Shown piece after piece: positions 11,101-19,794 of a DNA stretch of 30,244 bases. The stretch is from NCBI RefSeq assembly GCF_000003605.2, contig NW_003144293.1:38960-69203 (forward strand), in the 5' to 3' direction. Numbering within the stretch: position 1 is the stretch's first letter; each line of letters begins with the position of its first letter. The stretch is from Saccoglossus kowalevskii. Its lineage: Eukaryota; Hemichordata; Enteropneusta; Harrimaniidae. The notes beneath the pieces were generated by a model. It was not told the DNA's origin, ran no database searches, and worked only from the letters and a program-made list of their open reading frames with translations. A program made the translations under genes and the position numbers.

Positions 11101-13158
11101 ATGTTAAGGTAGTTTGCTACCATTAAAAACACATACTCAGAAATCCTTGAAATCCAGCAAGAGGGGTTGAGTTACTATATTGTTTAAAATTCTGAAATAA
11201 AAATAAAGTTTTCCACAAAATGACCTCGAAAATTTATCAAAAATGTGTGTTTTAAAATAGTGTATAGTTCGCTCCTATGGCAGAAACACTCCATCATATC
11301 TCAAAATTTTGTTCAGTGATCTATGCTATAAAAATGATATGTAGCGTACGAGGGCTATGCTGTGTTTTGTATAAATGCTTTAAGTAGAATAATGTTTTTA
11401 TGATCGAAATAATTGAAAGTATGGTACCTTATGGGTGCACTATTTTTTTAAGATGATGAGATTGTTCATATACCGGGAGGTGATTATTCATCGTTGTTCG
11501 CCCGTCACCTGTCAACAATTACATTTTCGATTTTTTCTTGAAAACCACTAGCTTAATTGCTTTGATTCTTGGTATGATACCTTGCATGAACCTCTGTCAG
11601 ATTTGTTCATTTCATGACGATATCTTCAATTCTCTATTTTTGGCGAATATGATTGTCATTATTGGTAAAAAATGCTATTTTTGATGTCTTCTTGAAAACT
11701 ACCAGTTCAATTGCTTTGATACTTTGTATGTACCGGTACTGGTAGTTACCTTGAGTGGACCTCTGCCTGATTTGTTCATTTCATGCCGATATAATTTTTG
11801 TAATTTTTAGTAAAAAAAATAATTTTCGATGTCTTTTTGAAAGTTACCAGCTCAGTTGCTTTTGATACTTACCTGTAGTATGTATTTACCTTTATTGGAC
11901 CTCTGCCAGATTTGTTCTTTTCGTTGTGATATCTTTAATTCTCTATTTTTGTAATTTTTTGTGAAAAATTATATTTTTAAATCTTTCTTGAACGCTAACA
12001 ACTCAATTGATTTAATATCTGTGGTGTATATTATTTTTATGAAAAATTTGTTTGATAAAGTTAAAATGACATGTGTTCAACAGCCAGAACCAAACTACTT
12101 TTTTCTGGGTTTTGTTTTGCATTGCTCGACTTGGCTACCACAATGTTATTTTAGGACAGCAGAGCCTTTTTTGATCGTCAGGTTGCTTGTACTAAGCACT
12201 ACTAGATATTTTAACTAGCGTGGATGGGTAAACTCGGTTTCGACAGTGAGCTGTTATCATCATTAAAAGCCTGAAATGTCTGTTGTATAACAATAATACT
12301 AAAGCAGCATTTAATTTCATTTCATTTAGTATCGGAAACCCTCCAGTATCCAGATTTCAGTGTGGTGGCCCTGTACCGTAAGGTTGTGATAGGCTTTGGA
12401 TTCATGGTGCCAGACGTTAAGTATAATGAGGCGTATATATCATTTTTGTTAGTGCACCCAGAGTGGAGGAATGCTGGCATTGGTACATTTATGGTGTATC
12501 ATCTAATACAGGTTAGTAAACTCACATTCTATTGTATTGCTATGCAACTTTTAAAAAGCAGCACTGTTAGAAAAATTGAAATAAAGCATTTTTTATTTTT
12601 TTTCAATGTATTTTATAAACATTTTTGGAATCGTTTCCCCATGATTACCCTTCTTTTAACTACCAGTATATTTTCTCACCCTGTGTTATTGAACAAAATT
12701 TTGAGACATGACAAAACCATTTCATCACCATGGCAACCAATGGTAAACAGCTCACAAATCACAATTTTAATGGATGTTGAATACATTTTTTTGTGTGCAA
12801 ACCAGACATGTCTTTTTGTTTTGTCAACAGCAGCATAAAATATGGCGCATGTGATATATCTAGTAATATGTTTTAATGGTAGCCTTCTAAAGTTGTAATG
12901 AATATCACTCAAGTTTCATGTGAGGTTTTCACAAAAAGAGTTAAAATTGATAATTTTTACAGTATGTCTAATGATTTCTTGCAGACGTGTATGGGTAAAG
13001 ACTTGACCTTGCATGTATCAGCTACCAACCCCGCCATGCTGCTCTATCAGAAATTTGGATTCAAACCAGAAGAATTTATTTTGGACTTTTATGATAAATA
13101 TTATGAAGAGGACAGCAAAGAGTGTAAACATTCTTTCTTTTTGAGATTACGAAGATGA
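2130..13158 (+). CDS. KAT14: Lysine acetyltransferase 14 (KAT14/CSRP2BP, ATAC complex subunit), 5' partial, 12 exons
   Basis: Exons: 2130-2258, 4300-4448, 5111-5256, 5677-5769, 5948-6062, 7053-7392, 8218-8338, 8886-9086, 10028-10143, 10558-10763, 12330-12511, 12985-13158. All introns are GT-AG. Splice phases agree, giving 656 codons before TGA (human protein about 782 residues; roughly the first 120-130 residues are missing on the left). Visible residues 13-92 match the KAT14 region containing GYFRWKEDIC and EFGEAGWW. Residues 142-323 are acidic, Ser-rich and probably disordered. The C-terminal GNAT fold starts near residue 518; LVHPEWRNAGIGT holds the acetyl-CoA motif RNAGIG (585-590), and the end FFLRLRR matches the family. 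KAT14 is a nuclear subunit of the GCN5/PCAF ATAC histone acetyltransferase complex (family knowledge). Introns carry tandem arrays and MITEs. AATAAA signals follow at 13732 and 13771. The gene converges on TOPORS. Confidence 0.93.
2984..3190 (+). repeat. Two diverged units of the AAAATGGC(T/C)GACTGGC repeat family
   Basis: Two copies of TTCAAAATGGCTGACTGG followed by CCATTTTGTTT begin near 2986 and 3118, about 133 bp apart. The sequence between them is only loosely alike. The same core, with ATGGC...GCCAT arms that can pair, recurs many times at 13852-14690 downstream of KAT14. No coding potential is apparent. It looks like an old satellite-like or transposon-derived repeat. Confidence 0.5.
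3253..3572 (+). repeat. Perfect 160-bp tandem duplication
   Basis: The block starting CTAGCATCATCTTCTGGATC at 3253 is repeated from 3413. I find no mismatch across the 160 bp on reading both copies. It lies inside a KAT14 intron and changes no exon. Zero divergence means a very recent event, a polymorphic allele or an assembly artefact. Confidence 0.85.
4037..4249. mobile_element. Palindromic MITE, copy 2
   Basis: A 213-bp copy of the family seen at 1837-2029. It starts TACTGTGGAATACTTTATTT and ends AATAAAGTATTCTACAGTA. Internal arms around TTTTCGCTGAAAAGG and AAAATAGCGAAAATAAATTCC are complementary. TA is present at both ends. It ends 50 bp upstream of the KAT14 exon at 4300, so it may sit close to the branch-point region, but the acceptor itself is outside the element. 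Confidence 0.75.
4390..5035 (+). repeat. 59-bp minisatellite derived from a KAT14 exon end and its splice donor
   Basis: About eleven head-to-tail copies. The first copy is the coding 3' end of the KAT14 exon (4390-4448). Each following unit starts at the donor, with GTAAG-type sites at 4449, 4508, 4567, 4626, 4685, 4744, 4803, 4862 (GTAAAG) and 4922; the last unit at 4981 has lost GT (ATATG). Copies 1-7 alternate between GATACTAACG and GATGCTAACA endings, indicating a 118-bp dimer as the amplification unit. The period is 59 bp except for a 60-bp unit from one inserted A. The array is intronic if the first donor is used. Confidence 0.92.
5677..6062 (+). other. KAT14 exons 4-5: family-specific EAKDIR segment and Ser-rich linker
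   Basis: Exon 5677-5769 begins EAKDIRKAKQ, directly after an exon ending KEKRSRTQ; this junction matches the conserved KAT14 stretch ELKEKRSRTQEAKDIR. Exon 5948-6062 encodes a Ser/Asp-rich linker (SLLGAEDSSDS) and ends GAA G before GTAAGG. Both splice phases fit their neighbours. The intervening intron is only 178 bp. Confidence 0.85.
6190..6743 (-). mobile_element. LINE ORF2 C-terminal fragment (non-LTR retrotransposon), KAT14 intron
   Basis: On the minus strand the open frame 6743-6468 contains LDLEGNKMGWKNY, then CGVCNQGKEDIYHFLYLC, the C-x2-C-x8-H-x4-C zinc knuckle that ends the ORF2 protein of many animal LINEs. The 3' side runs to an ATT/AAT microsatellite at about 6194-6207, the usual 3' terminus. 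The piece is 5'-truncated and contains no reverse-transcriptase core. It lies in the intron between the exons at 6062 and 7053, antisense to KAT14. Confidence 0.7.
7053..7392 (+). other. KAT14 exon 6: acidic, low-complexity segment
   Basis: This is the largest visible KAT14 exon (340 nt). The acceptor is CTTTTCTCTTAG and the donor AG|GTAGGAAAG. It encodes an Asp-rich run (DVEPDDDDLDLDLG), a Ser/Thr segment and an acidic-then-basic stretch (KNEEDEDDESSGEE followed by KKKEPSRPRRVK). It corresponds to the poorly conserved central linker of KAT14 and is probably disordered. Confidence 0.85.
7637..7765 (-). mobile_element. LINE 3'-tail fragment
   Basis: An (AAT)n tract at about 7637-7662 is followed by TTGCATCCCTAGAAATACTT. 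The second LINE copy near 24930-24990 has nearly the same arrangement, (AAT)n then TTGCATCCTTAGAAATATTT and AGCAATAA. This is therefore a severely 5'-truncated copy of that family, with only 3' UTR left. The upper boundary is uncertain because similarity fades after about 7730. Confidence 0.5.
8087..8168 (+). repeat. Polypurine microsatellite close to a KAT14 splice acceptor
   Basis: Repeats of AGAAT grade into GGGAA units and then into GGAAAC/GGGAAC units, giving an almost pure A/G strand interrupted only by T near the start and C later. It ends about 50 bp before the acceptor of the exon at 8218, whose own pyrimidine tract lies in between. Such mirror-like purine tracts can form triplex DNA; that is an inference. 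Confidence 0.75.
8982..9036 (+). repeat. In-frame 27-bp duplication inside KAT14 exon 8
   Basis: TACAATATCACGTCTTTG occurs at 8982-8999 and again at 9009-9026, and a partial third TACAATATC starts at 9033. The spacing of 27 then 24 bp keeps the frame, giving YNITSL, YNITSL and YNIS. The position corresponds to the variable loop of KAT14 before the conserved DFRVLDRFQ stretch. Confidence 0.85.
9060..9171 (+). repeat. 57-bp tandem duplication of a KAT14 exon end with its splice donor
   Basis: The segment 9060-9116, containing CTAGACAGATTTCAG|GTATGT, is repeated at 9117-9171 with a few substitutions and a 1-nt insertion, including a second CAGATTTTAG|GTATGT donor at 9145. The coding frame continues past the first donor only to a TGA just before the second copy, so use of the second donor would truncate the protein after about nine added residues. 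Confidence 0.85.
9760..9972. mobile_element. Palindromic MITE, copy 3
   Basis: A 213-bp copy of the family at 1837 and 4037. It begins TACTGTCGAATACTTTATTT and ends AAAATAAAGTATTTTACAGTA, with TA at both ends. Its interior resembles copy 1 (shared ATGATTCAGT near the left arm and CCCAAAAAG near the right arm). It ends about 55 bp before the KAT14 exon at 10028. Confidence 0.75.
10764..12329 (+). other. KAT14 intron 10 (before the GNAT core exon)
   Basis: The intron begins GTAAGTGAAC after GAC T and ends TTCATTTAG, restoring a leucine codon. It contains the ~150-bp tandem repeat at 11520-12030. No further exon was recognised; the flanking exons join directly to give the family sequence FFWPGIDLSETLQYPDFS. 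Confidence 0.85.
11520..12030 (+). repeat. Degenerate ~150-bp tandem repeat in KAT14 intron
   Basis: Three and a half diverged units are marked by TCTTGAAAAC...CTTAATTGCTTTGAT at about 11538, 11689, 11835 and 11983 (steps of 151, 146 and 148 bp). Each unit also carries GACCTCTGCCAGATTTGTTC or a variant and TCAATTCTCTATTTTTG. No coding frame is conserved across units. Confidence 0.7.
12330..13158 (+). other. KAT14 GNAT acetyltransferase core (two exons)
   Basis: Exons 12330-12511 and 12985-13158 encode the acetyl-CoA-binding half of the GNAT fold. The first holds the beta4 strand and motif A (AYISFLLVHPEWRNAGIG). The second holds TCMGKDLTLHVSATNPAML and LYQKFGFKPEEF, the strand and helix typical of the acceptor side, ending FFLRLRR then TGA. 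Motif A is intact (R-x-x-G-x-G), so catalytic competence is plausible. Confidence 0.9.
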
Positions 13159-13790
13159 GTATTATGGGATGGATTACAGTGAACTGTTTGAAATTGAGGA
13201 GTCATCTGTTGCTAGGAGACCAGTTATGTCGGACACAGAGCATTGTTTGCAATTTATGTGACAGACTGTCTGGAGAGTTTGGTTTGATTATTCAAAACAG
13301 ATTTTTATTTATGTGAAAAAAAAATGAACTGAAATACAAATGTACTGTAAAGAGACATATATCAGAATCAGCTATGCTTGGAAGCAATACTGATTTGTGC
13401 CAGCGAGTGATTTGGATTGTAAACAATCTGTACTGTGCTGTACTAGTAAGTTTGTCTTGAATGTAGAACACTGGGGCCAATGGGCGTTCAATGCAAATCA
13501 TGGCATTTGTATGACACAGTAAAAAGTACACCTAAGGCCAAGAAAAAGTTATGGAGTTTGTTTTCTAAAATTGATTTGCACATGTTTTGGTTTGTCTTAA
13601 AGTTGTCTTAAATTTGTGATTTTTCTAAAATTCTCACAAAAAAAACAACCTGTGACACATATCGTTCTTTTGTGTAAAATATTTTCTCTTTTTTGTTGTA
13701 CTTATCCTATGTATCTTTTTTACATGGAGGCAATAAAGTTATTATATCTACCTGACATGCATGATAACCAAATAAATTTTATTAGTCCCT
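13159..13790 (+). other. Probable KAT14 3' untranslated region and polyadenylation signals
   Basis: No exon is recognisable after the TGA. Candidate AATAAA hexamers lie at 13732-13737 and 13771-13776, giving a 3' UTR of about 600 nt. The next repeat array starts just downstream. The exact cleavage site cannot be read from sequence alone. Confidence 0.5.
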
Positions 13791-13807
13791 GTTCGGACAA
13801 AGTCTAA

Positions 13808-14690
13808 GTACTTTATGTGGGACATATGCACTTGCAGTGGTTTAGTGATTCGATTCAAAATGGCCGACTGGCAGCCATCTTGTTTTTTGACATGCTTTGT
13901 CAGTTTTCATTCAAACTTGGTACATAGATTATACATGTTAGGATACATGACCATGACGATTTATTTCACAATTGAATCAAAGATGGCCAACTGGCAGTCA
14001 TCTTGTTTTTTGAAAATGTTGTATTTTGGACATGTTTGTCAGTTTTCATTCAAATTTAGTACATAGATCATACATGTTAGGATACATGTCCCTGACCGTC
14101 CGTGAGTTCCTGAGTCTGTCTGTCCGTCTGTGCGTGCGTGCGTCAGTCTGTCCAGAGTCATATTTCAGAATCCTGTGGACCGATTCTGTTCAATCTTTGG
14201 ATGTGTCTAGTACCTTATGTGGGACATATGCACATGCAGTGGTTTAGCGATTCGATTCAAAATGGCCGACTGGCAGCCATCTTGTTTTTTGAAAATGTTG
14301 TATTTTGGACATGCTTTGTCAGTTGTCATTCAAACTTCGTACATAGATTATACATGTTAGGATACATGTCTATTACGATTTATTTCGCAATTGGATCAAA
14401 GATGGTCGACTGGCAGGCATCTTGTTTTGTTTTTTATATATGCGGTATCTTGAACATTCTCTGTCGGTTTTCATTCAAATTTGGCACGTACATGTACTTT
14501 ATACATATTAGGATGCATGTCCATGACAATTTGTTTCAAAATCTGGTCAAGGATGGCCGATTGACAGCCATCTGACTTTTTGGCCTTACTACTATATTTC
14601 CACAATTTATGTACCATTTGTATTTGGCACATACATCATACATATCAGTGTGTTTCATAATCAGTTCAAAGATGGCCAAATAATGGCTGT
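13808..14690 (+). repeat. Nested tandem array of the AAAATGGCCGACTGGC repeat family
   Basis: Cores of the form (A)AAATGGCCGACTGGCAGCC followed by ATCTTGTTTT start near 13857, 13979, 14258, 14398, 14549 and 14669, about 120-150 bp apart except for one longer gap. Many units share TACATGTTAGGATACATG and GTCAGTTTTCATTCAAA. A larger duplication repeats the lead-in TATGTGGGACATATGCAC at 13815 and 14218, about 400 bp apart. A TCTGTCCGTCTGTGCGTGCG simple tract lies at 14113-14155. Open frames here are repeat artefacts. Confidence 0.75.
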
Positions 14691-16440
14691 TTTTATTTTT
14701 GACCATATTACTACTACAGGGAACACGTGTTTTGATGTAAATCTGTTGTATATGCCACTCAAGTTTCAAGAACACGCTCGTGACAACCCCTCCACTTTAA
14801 TGTGACGAGCACAAAGAGAACTTTCAAAAATTTAACGGGGACTGTGTCATTTTCAATGATTTGTTTTGTTCTGTAAGTGTCTTTCCTTGTCCATCCATTG
14901 TACTGCACTGGTTGAATTGGCAAAATAACAATTACCGATAGTATTGTAATGTTTACACACAATTCAATATGCTAATTATCAATTATTCATATGCTAATTA
15001 GTTACCAATTTACTGACTGCACCTTAACGTAGGAGGAATGGACAGTTTTTCATTTTTTTGTCTTATACAGATTTTCAGTAATATGATTTTAATGATTTTA
15101 TATTATAAAATAAAACTCATTTGTACAGAGCATATTATAAATAATTTGACACTATTATTGCACTGTGTATTCTGTTTAAACTTATCACATGGGTAAATAT
15201 CTTACATGTGTAATATACAGTGTTTATCCTGTGTGGAAACTTAACAAACACTAATCACATTTTGTCATCCATTTGCCATTTTGGGCTGAAGTCAAAAATC
15301 AAAACCAAGACTGACACTGTCTCCACTCTTGAAAACCCATTTGCCAACTGTAATTTTTGAATACACGTGTTATAACGGGATTAAAAAAAAATAAAAATAT
15401 TATTCTATATCTGTCCATACAGTGAACTGTCCCAGATTGAACTTGAATATTTAAAGTTTGGAATGGGTCAGATAACAAGCAACCTTGCGATCAGAAACGT
15501 AGGGTTTAGTGATGTTGATTAAGTTTGGCACCATAAAAAAACACCTTGACCTCAACTTGAACATTGCAATGACCTTGACCTGAAATTCAACATTTCAGTT
15601 CAGAACACAATGTGCAAGTACTGAAAAACACCATAGAAAACATTGGCCCACGTATTTCAGTACCCAACACAATGTGTACTGAAAAAAAACTACCTTCCAA
15701 CTGTTACAGTTGTTCTAATAGCAGCAAAACATATAAATGATCTTGACCTGAAATTCAACATTTTCAAAAACATTGGCTCTGATAATTCAGAACCAAACAA
15801 TAAACTTGTCTATCACAGTCCATGCATTATACATGCCCATATACAACATATGGGGAAAGTGGGGGGAAAAAAATAAACAACAAAAGTCACAACTTTCACA
15901 AAAAATAGAGATATCTTCACCAAATGAATAAATTTGAAAGATGATCATTCCTGTGTCTACATTATGAATCTGGCAGGCGGCTTTGGAGAAGGAAAAAAAT
16001 GAACAAAAAACCCAAATTCCCTAAAAATAGAGATTTGGAAGTGATTTCATGAAATAAACAATCTGACAGAGGACCACCCCAAGTAGCTGTGCTATAAATA
16101 GCAAGGTGATCTAGCTTATGGTTTTGGAGAAGTCGCTTGAAAAAAAGTTGACAATCGACAGACGACATCAGGTCCAGTCAACCCATGAACTCTGCTAGAT
16201 CATCTTCGATGACAGCAGAGCTAAAAATGTAACTAGTTTAGTTGGAGTAGCACAGAAAATGCATTTAAAACAAGACCACGAACAGACCAAATCAAAGAAA
16301 GCTTAGGGTGAACTGTGTGCTTTCAAACAATAAGCATGGCAACTAATATTTGTCTATTTGAGATGCACAATGTGAAAACAAACTTTAAATTTGTGTATTG
16401 TTCCAGGGCACATATTGTACCAAGTTTTATTATAGTATGA
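14691..16440. other. Intergenic DNA between KAT14 and TOPORS, left part
   Basis: No gene was recognised. It contains two copies of TTGACCTGAAATTCAACATT at about 15576 and 15744 with related flanks, indicating a diverged ~168-bp repeat, and AT-rich DNA elsewhere. A short imperfect hairpin formed by CTCTGCTAGATCATC and GATGACAGCAGAG lies at 16190-16220. No promoter or RNA gene could be supported. Confidence 0.5.
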
Positions 16441-16790
16441 TGATTAATTCTTAAAAAAAATCAGTGGAAAGCCAAAAAGTAAGTTATTATGCAAATTAGG
16501 TAATTATAATTATGGATGTATGTAAACCCCAAACCAATTAGATTGTCTTAGAGTATTTATGTACCAAGATTCATTGAAATAAGGTAAGTACTTGATATAT
16601 TGACGGAAAAGCTAAAAACTGACTAATTATTATGCAAATTAAGTAATTAATATCCACAGATTTAACCTGAAACCTTTGCATTGTTCTATAATTTATTTAC
16701 CAAGTTTCATTGAAATGTGATTAGATGATATCAGTGGCAACGCCAACAATTTCCTAATTATTATGCAAATTAGGTAAAAGGTTCTTTGAA
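16385..16790 (+). repeat. Three diverged repeats each ending in TTATTATGCAAATTA
   Basis: Units of about 130-145 bp share ACCAAGTTTCATTGAAAT-like and TCAGTGGAA-like segments. Each ends in TTATTATGCAAATTAGG or AAG. The octamer ATGCAAAT lies at 16489-16496, 16632-16639 and 16763-16770. The array is followed by an ACAGACACAGACAGAC tract. The octamer is the classical POU-factor site, but here it belongs to a repeat, and function is not implied. Confidence 0.65.
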
Positions 16791-16883
16791 CATCAGTGGA
16801 ACAGACACAGACAGACTCCCATTTTGTTAAATGGGATTAACAAATGCGTAAAGAGTGGTGGTACAATGTAGTTATGGCCACAT

Positions 16884-17099
16884 GTACTGTATTTGCTATA
16901 TTGGAAGCATATTTGCTTACTTGAAAGACGTGTGTCCTTTCATCACGGTTACTAAAAAAAAAATAGTAACCATGCTTTCATGATCCCTTCAACCCTCTCT
17001 CTCCTAGAGGCAGTAAACCATTAACGTAAAACCTTGAAAATTTGCTACAATAAATGCTATTTTTTGTATACATGTGCTTCTAATAAAGCAAATACAGTA
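16884..17099. mobile_element. Inverted-repeat element (MITE-like), 216 bp
   Basis: The left end TACTGTATTTGCTATATTGG, followed by AAGCATAT, is mirrored at the right end by TGTGCTTCTAATAAAGCAAATACAGTA, read here as the complement of the left arm over about 28 positions with a few mismatches. Inside is a smaller hairpin, GGTTACTA (16947-16954) and TAGTAACC (16964-16971) around an A-rich loop. No open frame. It is distinct from the TACTGTAAAATACTTTA family. Confidence 0.6.
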
Positions 17100-19794
17100 T
17101 TTCATGTAACAATATATTTGATACACATGTGAATACTTGCTATATGTGTAGAACCCATGGAGAAATTCCTTCAACAGACATCGAGAAATTATACATGCAC
17201 AGTAAACTGGCCTTTCCATAGAATCCATGTGGCAGTTCATCACAAAACTCAGACAAGCTATTTTGCTATTGCCTGCCTCTAATATTCATACAGAAAATGT
17301 TACATTAATATTTGTGTCTGTGAGAAAGTTTCTTATATCAATTAGCAAGTCAAAACCACTGCAAAATATATTTAGTAAACAGTGTGCAGACTGGTATGCC
17401 TTGTCAGACCATATTCTAAATGAGAAAACACTTGATTGGTTAGAATATGAAGTTGATGATAAAGCTTTATTTAGAAGTTGCAAATTAATGAAAATTTTGT
17501 TATGTAAATGTATGTAGTAACCCAATATATCAATTCTGACTTAAAATGACAGTTTATGTTAAAAAAAAAAAAATCAAAAATATAATCATGAAATTTGAGA
17601 GAACCATATTACATATTAATGTAAACCAACGAGTGGCATTTTTGTATAAAGAATATTAAATAAAACATTATTTGGATCACACAAATGCAGTTATGTTGTT
17701 TACACAAGTACAAACACTACCAATATCAGAAATATGGTGCTGCATTGTGAATAAAAAAGCAAACAGGCCAACACTCTCTAAAAATAGAAATCTGAGATAC
17801 TGTCATGAGATGAACAAATATTAGAACCATCCAAGGTATCTACCAGTACATGTGTATTCGGTAAATACGAAAGCAAGCTTTGTAAGTATTGGAGCATACT
17901 TGATAGGTAAATTGATACAAATTTTAAAAAAAGTTCCCAAAATTTAAAGTTACCTGAGAAAAGCATGCTGGTGGCAGTACTTGTATTATAACCACATGTG
18001 TACAATATATACATATGTATAGCTTTGAAAGTTGGCACCCCACCACACATGGATTTTATTTGGTTTAAACCATTATTCATATGTACAAGTCATCGTCAAT
18101 ACTACCTGTATATCAATAAAACCATGTCGGTTACAGTGATTCCCTGGCATGCAAGTCACAAGCATTTCTGTCAAATTGTTTTCAGCATCAGTTGTAAAGA
18201 CACTGTGATTTTCTCTATTGATGCATGGCTTTTACCCTTTGACCCTTCCCTAATTTACATTAATTTTACTAAAGTTGCCATTCCAATAGAATTTAATTTT
18301 GAGGATGATAGTAGTCTTGCATCCTTTGAATTCTGTACAAACACTATATTTCACACATGGTATATATTGTATGGAACCATATCAAACAATTATTCCAAGG
18401 TGAGCACAATGTTTGATAAGGATTTCTATGTGCCATAAACAATGGTACAAATACAAAAATATACATATACAAAAAAAAGCATAAAATTCAAAAATTGCAC
18501 AGAGTGATCACTTGTTTAACTGTTTCAGGTTTATTCATACATAGAGTAAAATAACCATTACCTGATGACACACATTGCTCGCAAATATCTATTTTTAGAC
18601 TTAAACAAATTTAGAAGATGGTATACTGTGAACTGTTCAATTTTAGATACTGAAAACATTCAAGTGCATTTGCAACTCCATAAATGTTGCAGACTCCCAA
18701 TTTTCAGGACACTAATAATCATCAATCATGTTGGTAAGCAGTTTTTTTGCTTTCTCAATGAAGCTAAATAAAAATAATTTCAAGTAACCTGACTTTGCCT
18801 ACTTTTTGCCTGCCAGCAGTATCATTTTATGACAAAACTGGAAAGTAGGCACTGAACGGTTCTCACTACATATTGAACAAATTCAGCACACACATTTGTC
18901 ATTATAAAAATTTCTTCTGTAAAATGCTCAGCAGCAACTTGTTGACAATTACAAAATAAAATAAAAAGTTGTACATGATTATTATTTTGAAATGCATTAT
19001 TTGATATGACTACTTTAACCATGCTCATGCATTTTGAATTTATACTTTAATTCCACTTTAAGCAAATAAAACATTGTTTCTGGTCACTACACAACTCGGT
19101 GCATTTTTATTTACATTCAAACTCAATAAAAGTACACCCTCTATGGCAAAAATTAGAGCTAAAACATAACAAAATATTGAGGTTACTGATAGATTGTACA
19201 AGAACTGTAATTTCTCATCGAAATCGGTGGATAAACAGTGTGATTCAATCACGCCAAAAATAATTCATTCCTACATCAGTTTTGGAGGGGAAAAAATGAC
19301 CAGAAACATTTGTTTTGGACGCACCACATCTAGATGCGATTGGCCAGTCTGTGACATGTTTACACAATTTTACAGTGTTACGAGGAAACCAGTAGAGTTA
19401 TTGAATGGATTGTTTGTAAACAAGATGTATGCATTCAACTAAGTAGTAGACTACATGATGACTAAGCAATATCTATGAAAGCATTCTATGTCATATTTTG
19501 GCTCCAGTAAGAGTTCATGACAATTAATCTGTACTAAATAAACTAAATTTAACAAATATTACTGCTGTCAACTGATAGAAATTTGATTTCTAAAGATGCA
19601 ATAAATTATTATTTTCTTGGAATTTTTTTCTTTCTTTGTGGTATAACATGTCAGTTCAGATATGGGACCAAGTTCAGATTAGTTTAATTTCTATTTACTT
19701 GCAACTAGTTAAAATTATAAAAAGCAGTTCAGTTTGTTTTCCATGATTCATATGCAACTATACACTGTCTAATCACTGATCAACATCACATACT
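17100..19794. other. Intergenic DNA and TOPORS 3' flank
   Basis: AT-rich sequence with several open frames of 60-146 codons, none with recognisable protein features or supporting splice structure. The right part must include the TOPORS 3' UTR. A minus-strand AATAAA (TTTATT on this strand) at 19106-19111 is one candidate polyadenylation signal, giving a 3' UTR of about 690 nt; this is only a guess from the hexamer. Confidence 0.45.

Noticed and set aside
12362..12838. 158-codon open frame starting MVALYRKVVIGFG
   Set aside because: Only the first 50 codons are the KAT14 GNAT exon. After the donor at 12512 it reads into intron sequence.
14138..14575. 145-codon open frame in the AAAATGGC repeat array
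   Set aside because: The peptide repeats the same motif wherever the DNA repeat recurs; this is a repeat artefact.
17998..18438. 146-codon open frame in the KAT14-TOPORS intergenic region
   Set aside because: No recognisable domain, no favourable context or splice partners, and composition like the surrounding AT-rich DNA. It may be chance.
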